A stretch of 64,000 nt of DNA from Ketobacter sp963922875 (lineage in GTDB: Bacteria; Pseudomonadota; Gammaproteobacteria; Pseudomonadales; Ketobacteraceae), in NCBI GenBank assembly GCA_963922875.1, contig CAWUJH010000002.1, positions 248,001-312,000 on the forward strand, written 5' to 3'. Of this stretch, positions 26,966-34,466 are shown in pieces. Position numbers and translations under genes: made by a program. The notes beneath the pieces were generated by a model. The model was not told where the DNA came from, did no database searches, and worked only from the letters and a program-made list of their open reading frames with translations. The number at the start of each line of letters is the position of its first letter. Position 1 is the first letter of the stretch.

Positions 26966-27544
26966 TTAGCGTTCATTAATAATGCGCGCAAGACTCAGCA
27001 GATCAGAGCTGATTAGCAATCCGTTTTCTATGGCCTTTGTAAGATTGATTTCGAATCTTTGTTGGTCCGATGTTCTCAGTATGTTTACAACACCACCAGT
27101 TTTAGTGAAGTCTTTTGTGTTTCCTATGCTTAATACAAATAAGTGGTTTAAATTGCTAAAGAATTTTTGCAATTCTGGAATATGGTCAATACCCACAAAT
27201 AGGATATGGCAACCACTTTGTATTTGACTGTAATCCGTTGTTCGAATGACCTCAAGGGTACGATCACGAACCTGAACGCCATCAACAAAGTCCAGAAACT
27301 CACCGAATGAGACAGCTCCATAAAGGCACATTTTAAGGGGGCTGGATTGATCAACAAAGGCATCTCGCGGCCATTCCACAAAGTTAGCAAAGTTATATAA
27401 AAACAGCGCTTTTACTTGGTATTCCTTGGCAAGCTCCAGATCACTCCTTGTTGCGGAATAGCTGAGTGGTACCGAGGTGCAGAGTAATGCAATCAGCACT
27501 CTCAGTTGTAGTTTTAGACCGTAATCGTTTTTTATAAAGCGCAA
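26966..27544 (-). CDS. YfiR/DUF4154 family periplasmic protein
   Basis: 192 residues with an N-terminal signal segment (LQLRVLIALLCTSVPLSYSA). The family hallmark is YQVKALFLYNFANFVEWPRDAF directly after it. Two cysteines (KMCLYGAV and SGCHILFVG) could form the disulfide known in Pseudomonas YfiR. In that bacterium YfiR binds the periplasmic domain of the diguanylate cyclase YfiN and keeps it off. A YfiN-like cyclase is encoded 1.9 kb away, so the pair could work the same way; the intervening tpsB gene is unusual. It starts 22 bases after tpsB, on the same strand. Confidence 0.88.
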   Translation of the reverse strand: MRFIKNDYGLKLQLRVLIALLCTSVPLSYSATRSDLELAKEYQVKALFLYNFANFVEWPRDAFVDQSSPLKMCLYGAVSFGEFLDFVDGVQVRDRTLEVIRTTDYSQIQSGCHILFVGIDHIPELQKFFSNLNHLFVLSIGNTKDFTKTGGVVNILRTSDQQRFEINLTKAIENGLLISSDLLSLARIINER

Positions 27545-27565
27545 TGATTTATTCTCTATACTGAT

Positions 27566-29290
27566 TTAAAAAGCAAGGCTCATATAACCAAAAATAATAT
27601 AGTCATCAACTTCTTCTTCAATAGCCTGGCTAAGTGACTCCGTTATGGGAATGCCAAAGCTAACATTGGCCGTTAAATTCTTTCCATATTGAAACATCAT
27701 ACCAAAGCCGGTACCTAAGAAGCTCGCACTATCTCCGCTGCTCTTGTTTTGTTCGCCATAGGCATAATCTACAAAATAATAGGGTGATAATCTAACCCCG
27801 TTATAGGGTTTAAAGGCCATAAATGTCTGATCATATTTTAGACTATATACAGAGTCTCCGCTGAATAGTGCTGGTTTGTAACTCCTCACAGCGTAAGCAC
27901 CAGTTAATACCATGCGTTCAGAGGGTGGCAGGACATCCGGTGCATAGTCAACGCTCAAGCCTAATTTGGTAACCCACTCCTCAGGGTTGCCTGGTTGCCA
28001 ACGGAAGTCATTATTATAGTCGAAATGTAGTGCGAAAATGGTTTGATTCAGGGTTGAATCATCGGTTTCTATTATGTGACCAACAGTGGCACCTGTGCTC
28101 AACGATTGCCGCTGTTTTCCATCTGGGGTGATTGCAATGGCTCGCAGTGTTGGGCGGTAGGTTATATAGTTTGAGGTGTCCTCAAAGACGTCTTTAAATT
28201 CGTCGCTTGAGGCCCTTGAATTTTTTATAGAAAAGCTATGGTTCAAGTCTGCTATCGCGTTCTCTTGTTTTAGCAGATTAATGTTGAAAAAGGCCGATAG
28301 GGTACTCAAGAGCCCCGTTAGTCCTAAGCCTTTAAAATCACCTACAACCTCATACTGGTTGCTGAGCCAGGCTACTCCCCAAAGACTGGTTTCATCGATT
28401 GGACGTTGATAGGAAACGGAGCCCAATAGGTTACCTGTTTCATTGGTCATAATGGCTTTTGCATCTAATGTATCGCCTCGACCTGTAATGTTATTTTGTG
28501 AGTAGAAGCCCATTACCCGGAAGGCTCCCGTATTTTCAACGCCATAGTTATCGACTCTTACGGCATAGGCATTTCTGGATTCACTGACAACATGAATATT
28601 AAGCCGCGTTTGGCCTGGGTATTTTCCTACTGAGAAAAAACCAAATACTTTAAGTCCTTGAATTAGGTTGGCTTTTTTCATTGCCTTTTGAATATCAGGT
28701 TCGTAAACCACCTTGCCCAATAGATCTAAAAATGGCGCCTTAATTTGCTTCTCTGAAAACAACTTGTTGTTTTTGAGATTAATTTCGCTAATTCTGCCGG
28801 GCAGAACATTCAATGTGAGTGTATTGTTTCTTATTTCGTTGGGAACAATAAATATTTGGTTAAAAGTCAGCCCTTTGGCATGGTAGGCTATGGTTACTGC
28901 GTTAGCAATGGTATGCATATCTGATATGGACATCCAAGGATCTAAATTTTTAAACGCTTGGTTGATCGCTTGGCTGAGGTACTGTTGCGTGACGCCATAT
29001 TGAGGGAATAGAGAGTCTCCTTTTAATTCCACGCGTTTTACAAGGACCTTGCCATCCACAAAGCGGTCTGCTCTAGGTTTTTGTCCTGGTAAACTAGGTA
29101 TTAGTACCTTAGGTTTGTTGTCAGATTCTGAAGTTGAAACTTCCACAGTGGATGTATCGTTTTCCGCTGCTTGCAGTGTCGAACTTATTGAAATGCAGGC
29201 CAATAAAAAGAGTATCAGTGGGGTCCAAATGACTCCTGATAGATTTTTTTGAAATAGGGAGCCTAACGTGTTGGGCGCCTGGTACAGCAT
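27566..29290 (-). CDS. TpsB-type two-partner secretion transporter (ShlB/FhaC/HecB family)
   Basis: 574-residue outer-membrane protein of the Omp85 superfamily that exports a TpsA partner. After a signal segment (WTPLILFLLACISISSTLQA) come POTRA domains (VLVKRVELKGDSLFPQYGV; TLTLNVLPGRISEINLKNN) and a 16-strand barrel from about 230. The conserved loop-6 motif VRGY is here VRSY (GAYAVRSYKPALFSGD), keeping the Arg. The protein ends GYMSLAF, a proper C-terminal Phe. The likely substrate is the short TpsA-like protein at 30.7-31.9 kb. It is unusual that tpsB leads an apparent operon with yfiR and is split from tpsA by a diguanylate cyclase gene. Confidence 0.9.
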   Translation of the reverse strand: MLYQAPNTLGSLFQKNLSGVIWTPLILFLLACISISSTLQAAENDTSTVEVSTSESDNKPKVLIPSLPGQKPRADRFVDGKVLVKRVELKGDSLFPQYGVTQQYLSQAINQAFKNLDPWMSISDMHTIANAVTIAYHAKGLTFNQIFIVPNEIRNNTLTLNVLPGRISEINLKNNKLFSEKQIKAPFLDLLGKVVYEPDIQKAMKKANLIQGLKVFGFFSVGKYPGQTRLNIHVVSESRNAYAVRVDNYGVENTGAFRVMGFYSQNNITGRGDTLDAKAIMTNETGNLLGSVSYQRPIDETSLWGVAWLSNQYEVVGDFKGLGLTGLLSTLSAFFNINLLKQENAIADLNHSFSIKNSRASSDEFKDVFEDTSNYITYRPTLRAIAITPDGKQRQSLSTGATVGHIIETDDSTLNQTIFALHFDYNNDFRWQPGNPEEWVTKLGLSVDYAPDVLPPSERMVLTGAYAVRSYKPALFSGDSVYSLKYDQTFMAFKPYNGVRLSPYYFVDYAYGEQNKSSGDSASFLGTGFGMMFQYGKNLTANVSFGIPITESLSQAIEEEVDDYIIFGYMSLAF

Positions 29291-29433
29291 CTTTGTAAGC
29301 TTAATCGTTAAAATACCACAAAAAGATTCATTATTTGTTTATACTCATTAAAGTATATAGCCTCAGGGGAAAAAAGTTTATCTAAGACGATAAGTTAAGT
29401 TCGATTTCTGTATCTGAAGATTACAGAGTAAGT

Positions 29434-29448
29434 GGACTTCAGGAGTCC
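29434..29448 (+). promoter_or_regulatory. Hairpin covering a Shine-Dalgarno site in the leader of the cyclase gene
   Basis: GGACT-TCAGG-AGTCC forms a 5-bp stem with a 5-base loop. The AGGAG within it (29441-29445) is the only good ribosome site nearby. It is placed 10 bases before an ATG (29456) opening an 8-codon frame, MVSFRILR, whose TGA (29480-29482) overlaps the cyclase ATG. This looks like translational coupling with a sequestered site. Confidence 0.45.
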
Positions 29449-29455
29449 TTAGTAA

Positions 29456-29482
29456 ATGGTGAGTTTCCGAATATTGCGATGA
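29456..29482 (+). CDS. Possible 8-codon leader ORF coupled to the diguanylate cyclase
   Basis: ATG at 29456 to TGA at 29480-29482, peptide MVSFRILR. It has the AGGAG ribosome site that the cyclase gene itself lacks, and its stop overlaps the cyclase start in an ATGATGG arrangement. It is too short to judge by composition; the case rests only on the placement. Confidence 0.35.
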   Translation: MVSFRILR

Positions 29483-30693
29483 TGGAATTCAGAAAACTAA
29501 AAATTAAAACTAAGCTCATCGTGGTAGTTTTGTTAACCAGTACTATAGGGTTACTTTTTACCGGCGTGGGGGTGTTGACGCTCGATCGCGTTAAGCAGAA
29601 GGGTATTCTGGCAGAAGAAATGTCAATTTTGGCCCGGGTAATCGCCTCCCGCAGTACAGCTGCGTTAAGCTTTCGCGATCAGGCCAGGGCCGAAGATAAT
29701 TTAAAATCTTTACTCGTGCGAGATTCAGTCGAGTTCGCATGCATGTACGATTCGTCAGATCAAATATTTGCTCAGGTGACCCGCAAGAGCTCTTCCTCCG
29801 ATTTTTGTCCAACCCAGAGTTTGCAGGCAGGTGAATATTTTCGAGAAGGCTATTTAGAAGCGTATCAACTCATCGAGCTTAATGGTGTGCCTATAGGCAG
29901 AGTTATGGTGCGAACTAATCTTGAAGACCTCGATAGGCGTTTACAAAGTCAAATAGTGATCAGTATCGTTATATTAGGTCTCTCTCTGGTGACGGCATTT
30001 TTAGTAACACAGCGGCTGCAGCGGGCGATCTATCAGCCTATTGTGGATCTTGGCAATGTGGCCAATAAAATTACTGAGCACAATAATTTCTCGATTCGGG
30101 CCAGCACAACAAATGAAGACGAAATTGGTGATGCGATTGCTGCGTTTAACTCCATGCTCAATAAAATTGAAGCTGACAAAGAAGAGTTAACCCGATTGGC
30201 ATACTATGATCCTCTTACCAAACTTGCTAATCGCAGGATGTTTAGCGAACGGCTGGTGTTTGCCTTAGAAAATGCCCGTCGCAGTGGTGAGAGAATGGGG
30301 CTTATATTCCTGGATTTAGATAAATTTAAAGCAGTAAACGATGAGTTAGGCCATGATATTGGTGATCTGCTGTTGAAAGCTACAGGCAAGCGGTTAGAGG
30401 CTGCGATACCAGGTAATGCCACGGCCTTTCGCTTAGGGGGTGATGAATTTACGGTGCTGCAAGTGGGCGTAAGTCAGGAAGACCTGGAGCGAACAGCCGA
30501 GAATATATTAAATGAATTCGCTGAACCTCTCATCCTCGCTGGTCGGCAGTTAGCTATTTCTTCCAGTATTGGCATTGCAATTTCAGATGGTAGCGATAAC
30601 GTCAGTTCTATAATGAAAAATGCAGATGTTGCTCTTTATGAGGCGAAGGATGCCGGCCGCAGTAATTACAAAATCTTCAAAGGGCGAGGCTAA
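29479..30693 (+). CDS. YfiN-like diguanylate cyclase (CHASE8-HAMP-GGDEF)
   Basis: 404 residues, inner membrane. First transmembrane helix about 12-35 (LIVVVLLTSTIGLLFTGVGV), periplasmic CHASE8-like domain with ILARVIASRSTAALSFRDQ, second helix (VISIVILGLSLVTAFLVT), HAMP linker and GGDEF domain. The active loop is an intact GGDEF at about 320, so it should make c-di-GMP. The RxxD inhibitory site five residues upstream is missing (PGNA), so no product feedback through that site is expected. The architecture is that of YfiN/TpbB, which YfiR represses from the periplasm; a YfiR-like gene is near. It is divergent from tpsB across 188 bases. Confidence 0.9.
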   Translation: MMEFRKLKIKTKLIVVVLLTSTIGLLFTGVGVLTLDRVKQKGILAEEMSILARVIASRSTAALSFRDQARAEDNLKSLLVRDSVEFACMYDSSDQIFAQVTRKSSSSDFCPTQSLQAGEYFREGYLEAYQLIELNGVPIGRVMVRTNLEDLDRRLQSQIVISIVILGLSLVTAFLVTQRLQRAIYQPIVDLGNVANKITEHNNFSIRASTTNEDEIGDAIAAFNSMLNKIEADKEELTRLAYYDPLTKLANRRMFSERLVFALENARRSGERMGLIFLDLDKFKAVNDELGHDIGDLLLKATGKRLEAAIPGNATAFRLGGDEFTVLQVGVSQEDLERTAENILNEFAEPLILAGRQLAISSSIGIAISDGSDNVSSIMKNADVALYEAKDAGRSNYKIFKGRG

Positions 30694-30707
30694 ACACTTA
30701 TATTGAA

Positions 30708-31862
30708 TTAATCTGGCAGGTTACCGCCGATTAGGAGTTTACCCAAGTAACGTTTTAGGGCTTGTTTCTTAAGACAATCTTTTCGATTGAGGTCGTTTGG
30801 CTGACAGTCCTCCATTAAATTGTCGAGGTTGTTTTCACTGGTGTTTCTTGAATCTCCAACGAGTTGTGAACCTTCCTCTTCAGGCTCTTCGAACAAGGAA
30901 TCAGAGAGGGTGCCGTCAACTATTTCTTGCTCTGCTTCCGTTAGGGTATCCGGCGGAGCCACCGCTAGTATAGCGTAATTTATTTTGCCAGGGATAGCTA
31001 GGTGGTTTGGCAGCAAGCCAACGGGTGTGACGTTTAGTTCAGTGGAGTATTTCACGTTTATATTGATGTCGCCGTTGCTTGTTTGAACTGACGTACTAGG
31101 GTCTGAAGATACACTGTACAGAGCACCTTCTGGATAGAGATCGGTAGGAGAAATGTCCTGGGTAACTGGGTCGCCAAGTTGCACGCCGTATAAGCCAGAA
31201 GGATCGGTAACCAAGACGGCGCTACCAGCGATATTTATATTGGTGTCGCCGTTAGTGGAAAATGTGTTCCCACCGTCATTAATGTAGATATATTGCCCCA
31301 TTAGAGTAAGACCATTGGGAGCCGTGGTGGTAATGCTTCCACGGACTTCGATGCCACCCTGGGCGAGGTCCTGATCAGAGAAGGGAAGTTGCCCCCCATT
31401 ACTGTTGATATCAAAATTGGCAAAATCTGCTGCTTCATTCTCTGTTACGTTCAGGTCTGAGATGAATAAGCTTCCTACATTTATACTGGCGGAACTGCCG
31501 ATAAGAACCCCTGAAGTGTTCAAAAGGAACACATGTCCATTGGCGTTAATGTTGCCAAATATTTGGCTTGGACTGCCTTGGAAGTCGCGATTAAGTGCGA
31601 TCGAGCTGACATTAGGCTGCACAAAGTTTACGGTTTCTGTCGCGCCCACATTAAATGAGTTCCAATTAATGGCTACGTTCTGGCTCACACCCTGATCGAT
31701 AGTGGTGGTTTGAGTAGGGTTATTAACGGAGATCGTCGTCGATCCTGGTACTGATTCTGAGATTACAGTGCCCCCACTGGGAGCCGCAATGCATACAGTG
31801 ACTAACCCAGACAACATTAAATTTGAGCTAATCAAGAAAGGTAAATGTCTGGGTTTAATCAT
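30708..31862 (-). CDS. Short TpsA-like exoprotein with filamentous-haemagglutinin N-terminal domain
   Basis: 384 residues, far shorter than most TpsA adhesins. Signal region 1-27, then the TPS domain: GVSQNVAINWNSFNVG, GSPSQIFGNINANGHVFLLN. The usual NPNG motif is degenerate (NTSGV at 115-119). After about residue 270 there is no repetitive beta-helix. An acidic linker (EEPEEEG) leads to a C-terminal pair Cys353/Cys363 (C-x9-C) before a helical end. The same spacing, as I recall it, forms the disulfide hook that holds HMW1 on its TpsB. So this looks like a surface-anchored mini-adhesin exported by the nearby TpsB. yfaZ is 124 bases upstream on the same strand. Confidence 0.85.
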   Translation of the reverse strand: MIKPRHLPFLISSNLMLSGLVTVCIAAPSGGTVISESVPGSTTISVNNPTQTTTIDQGVSQNVAINWNSFNVGATETVNFVQPNVSSIALNRDFQGSPSQIFGNINANGHVFLLNTSGVLIGSSASINVGSLFISDLNVTENEAADFANFDINSNGGQLPFSDQDLAQGGIEVRGSITTTAPNGLTLMGQYIYINDGGNTFSTNGDTNINIAGSAVLVTDPSGLYGVQLGDPVTQDISPTDLYPEGALYSVSSDPSTSVQTSNGDININVKYSTELNVTPVGLLPNHLAIPGKINYAILAVAPPDTLTEAEQEIVDGTLSDSLFEEPEEEGSQLVGDSRNTSENNLDNLMEDCQPNDLNRKDCLKKQALKRYLGKLLIGGNLPD

Positions 31863-31922
31863 AATGGCCAGGAAACTTTAAATGCTTAGTTACCATTCAG
31901 TTTAGGTTGAAGTCCGGTGGCA

Positions 31923-31966
31923 GCGCAAGGCTCATTCCTTGCGCTTAACTCATTCCTTGCCCTTAA
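31923..31966. repeat. Hairpin plus 18-bp tandem duplication between yfaZ and tpsA
   Basis: CTCATTCCTTGCGCTTAA (31931-31948) is repeated directly at 31949-31966 with one change. The first copy also pairs with the preceding GCGCAAGG: GCGCAAGG-CTCATT-CCTTGCGC (31923-31944) is a perfect 8-bp hairpin. It could end yfaZ transcription or tune tpsA expression; no T run follows on the minus strand. Confidence 0.5.
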
Positions 31967-31986
31967 ATTGGGGCCAGCTTTAGCCA

Positions 31987-32556
31987 TCAGAACCAGAGCA
32001 TAATACCGAGGTGGCCGCCCTCATCGATTTCAAAGTCATTGCCATTGCTCGCTGATTCCATTTCAGCATTTCGGTAACCAATATAGAGCCAAGCCTGTTC
32101 AATGATTCGGTACTGTATTTTCACTGTAAAGTCTAGGTATCGGGATATATCGTCGAAAGCTAGGACGTCAGGAGCGTAGTAAATGTCAGTGCGTAAGCTG
32201 ACATTGGGCACAGCGGGGATTTCCCAGTTAATGAAGCCACCAATACCCACTGCGGTACCGCTTAAATCGCCTTCATCTTCATCCAGGTAATAAAATCGAG
32301 CGCCAATCCCAGCGAGTAAGTTGCTCTGTTCATTCACGTTATCCGCCACAAAAAGGCTGCCATAATAAGCATCGCCGTTGTCCTCGTGATGCAGTAATCC
32401 ACCACCTACATTAAGGCCAGCTTCCGTAACTTGTGTAGAATAATCGAGGCCAACAGCCTTGTTATTTAAAGTTAAATCTAAGGTGTGGGCTGATACAGAA
32501 GCGCTGAACATCGCTAAAGTTAAGGTAACTAGGTATTGTTTTCGAATATTGTTCAT
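31987..32556 (-). CDS. yfaZ: YfaZ family outer-membrane protein
   Basis: 189 residues with a signal peptide (VTLTLAMFSASVSA) and an alternating beta-barrel pattern ending in a C-terminal Phe (GIMLWF), as outer-membrane proteins do. LDLTLNNKAVGLDYS, YYGSLFVADN and LLAGIGARFYYLDED fit the YfaZ family. It is probably a small eight-stranded porin-like barrel; the substrate is unknown. It is divergent from the SPOR gene. Confidence 0.82.
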   Translation of the reverse strand: MNNIRKQYLVTLTLAMFSASVSAHTLDLTLNNKAVGLDYSTQVTEAGLNVGGGLLHHEDNGDAYYGSLFVADNVNEQSNLLAGIGARFYYLDEDEGDLSGTAVGIGGFINWEIPAVPNVSLRTDIYYAPDVLAFDDISRYLDFTVKIQYRIIEQAWLYIGYRNAEMESASNGNDFEIDEGGHLGIMLWF

Positions 32557-32641
32557 ATGAGATTTCCTAAAAAGTTTAGATTTTAGCTGGCTTCAGTGAA
32601 GTCTTGAGTCCACAAGCTGTGAAATTTACACCTTATCAAAG

Positions 32642-32684
32642 CGCATTTATGCGGTACAATTAACGTACCTATCAAGAAATAGGT
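32642..32684. promoter_or_regulatory. Cluster of three dyads in the yfaZ/SPOR divergent region
   Basis: CGCATTTATGCG (32642-32653), GGTAC-N7-GTACC (32653-32669) and ACCTAT-N6-ATAGGT (32667-32684) follow each other and partly overlap. They could be operators for the divergent genes or alternative RNA hairpins. The 265-base region holds no gene. Confidence 0.35.
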
Positions 32685-32821
32685 GTAAGGCTATAATTTT
32701 TCAGTGATAATGTCATCTATTGTTAATTTATTGAGCTATAGTTTGTTTTTGAGCCCTCCAGTAATGGAGACTCTAAATCAATGGTTTTAAAACACAATCA
32801 GGTAATATTGCGAAAAAAATT

Positions 32822-33493
32822 ATGATTCATGATTTTGCAACAGTACAAAGCAGCGCTCAAACGAATTCTTCCACTAAGACTGAAGACAGGGTGTTGTTTG
32901 CTATGGAACCGGTTCGACGTTACCTGTGGCGACATCGCTGGTCTCTGGTGGCTGTCTTGTCAATAGTGGCATTGGGGTATGTTACCAGCGACTTTTCCTG
33001 GACAGCAGGAGACGAGGCAAAGGTAGCCTCAAACTCAAGTATGGATCTATCCCAAGAGCAGCCGTCCCAGCCGTTACCAACCCCAGGCAAGTCAACAGTG
33101 GAGACAAATAAGGCGTCGGCAACGGCGCAATCTTATGGTAATGAAGCTCATGAGGTAGAACCAGATTTTGGCTTTTATGAGTCACTACAGGCAAGTCCCT
33201 GGCATATTCCCGTGCAGCGTGGCATCTACATTACAGAAGAGGACCGTAAGCGAAGCAATTATCGTTATAGTTTGCAGGCTGCGAGTTTGCGCAGCGAACG
33301 AGAAGCAAAGCGGGTGGTAGCCCAGTTGAAATTGTTAAATTTGCCAGCCTCTTATTCAGTGACAGATTCTGACTATGGGAATATCTGGTACCGCGTTAAT
33401 GTAGGTCCATTCTCGAATGTTTCAATGATGAATAAAGCGGAAGATGTCCTCGTATCTAAAGGAATGATGCCACTAAAACGTCGAATTAAGTAG
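32822..33493 (+). CDS. SPOR domain protein
   Basis: 223 residues. A cytosolic N-terminus, one transmembrane helix near 38-52 (WSLVAVLSIVALGYVTSDFS), a Ser/Pro/Gln-rich periplasmic linker, and a C-terminal SPOR domain (about 150-223: YRYSLQAASLRSEREAKRVV, WYRVNVGPFSNV). SPOR domains bind peptidoglycan stripped of stem peptides, at division sites. The protein resembles FtsN/DedD-like or argR-neighbour SPOR proteins only in layout. It precedes the polysaccharide genes by 350 bases and may be independent. Confidence 0.82.
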   Translation: MIHDFATVQSSAQTNSSTKTEDRVLFAMEPVRRYLWRHRWSLVAVLSIVALGYVTSDFSWTAGDEAKVASNSSMDLSQEQPSQPLPTPGKSTVETNKASATAQSYGNEAHEVEPDFGFYESLQASPWHIPVQRGIYITEEDRKRSNYRYSLQAASLRSEREAKRVVAQLKLLNLPASYSVTDSDYGNIWYRVNVGPFSNVSMMNKAEDVLVSKGMMPLKRRIK

Positions 33494-33845
33494 CGACTAC
33501 TGGCTACTGGGCTGGGGGGCAGGCGCTTTTTGGTTGACTATTACCCCTGCCTGTTTTGTCTCTCTAGTCCCGTTACTCGCAAAACACGTAAACATAATTG
33601 ATTAAAAGAGCCCTTTCCTGGGAAAGCCCCTGTATTTGCTATTTGGATGTTATGTTGTACATTGTCGATTAGTGATTTCAAGCCAGAACTGAGCGAAGGC
33701 AATTCAGACGTAGCTAGCAACCTGGACTGTTGCCGTTTTTTTAATGGGGCATGCGGGGCTCGTGCGCTATAACTATATTTTTGCGAATTGTAGAAGTTTT
33801 ACTGTTGGGTGAAGGTGTCAGATGAATAGATTTGAGGATATTAAA
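33494..33845. other. 352-base region upstream of the polysaccharide export operon
   Basis: No gene. GGCAGG (33518-33523) and CCTGCC (33546-33551) could form a weak terminator for the SPOR gene. CTTTCC-TG-GGAAAG (33613-33626) is a compact perfect hairpin. I looked for a sigma54 -24/-12 element, expected if PrsR controls the operon, and found no convincing one. Confidence 0.4.
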
Positions 33846-34451
33846 ATGAAAACGATTGCAGTACTTTTGACCAGTATTCTTTTGGTGGCCTGTCAAAGCA
33901 TGGGCCCTATTGAAAAGCCAGATGAAACCGCAGTAGTGGACCAGGGGGTTTATAAAATTGGCGTCGGTGACGGCCTCAGTATTACCGTTTGGAAAAATCC
34001 AGAGCTCAGCGCAGTCTTGCCAGTACGTCCTGACGGCTATATTTCGGTACCATTGTTGGGCGATGTCAAAGCGGAGGGAAAAGAACCAGAACAATTAAGT
34101 AAAGATATAAGGATTAAATTAGAAAACTTTATCAAAAGTCCGCAAGTGACTGTTGTGTTGACCAATGCGGTTAGCTCGGAGTTTTTGCATCGTGTTCGTA
34201 TTACCGGTGCAGTCAAGGCGCCAGCTTCTTTACCCCACCAAAAAGGCATGACGGTTATGGACGTGGTCTTGTTAACTGGCGGCTTAACGGAGTTTGCGAA
34301 CGGTAATCAAACCAAGTTGTATCGTAATACGGTCAAAGGTCCAAAAGTTTATACTGTTTTGTTAGATGATATTTTAGAAAAGGGTGATATTAAGACCAAT
34401 TATTTGCTTTACCCTGGAGATATTCTGACGATCCCAGACAGTTTATTCTAA
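33846..34451 (+). CDS. Exopolysaccharide export lipoprotein (XrtA/PEP-CTERM type, Wza family)
   Basis: 201-residue lipoprotein from the ATG at 33846, chosen because it has GAGGA upstream and gives MKTIAVLLTSILLVACQS with a lipobox (LVAC). The poly_export domain (YKIGVGDGLSITVWKNPELS, RPDGYISVPLLGDVKAEGK) and SLBB-like segments (RVRITGAVKAPASLPHQKGM, YPGDILTIPDSLF) follow. At this short size it matches the exosortase-associated exporters and not full-length Wza. It should form the periplasmic/outer-membrane export channel. First gene of a five-gene-like unit with the chain-length protein 15 bases downstream. Confidence 0.88.
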   Translation: MKTIAVLLTSILLVACQSMGPIEKPDETAVVDQGVYKIGVGDGLSITVWKNPELSAVLPVRPDGYISVPLLGDVKAEGKEPEQLSKDIRIKLENFIKSPQVTVVLTNAVSSEFLHRVRITGAVKAPASLPHQKGMTVMDVVLLTGGLTEFANGNQTKLYRNTVKGPKVYTVLLDDILEKGDIKTNYLLYPGDILTIPDSLF

Positions 34452-34466
34452 AGAGCCTCAAACTCC

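Noticed and set aside
30708..31862. LapG-type cleavage site in the TpsA-like protein, as in CdrA
   Set aside because: No TAAG or similar di-alanine-glycine motif is present in the C-terminal half.
33494..33845. Sigma54 promoter for the polysaccharide operon
   Set aside because: Scanning for GG-N10-GC with TGGCAC/TTGC character gave no acceptable match, although PrsR is a sigma54 activator.
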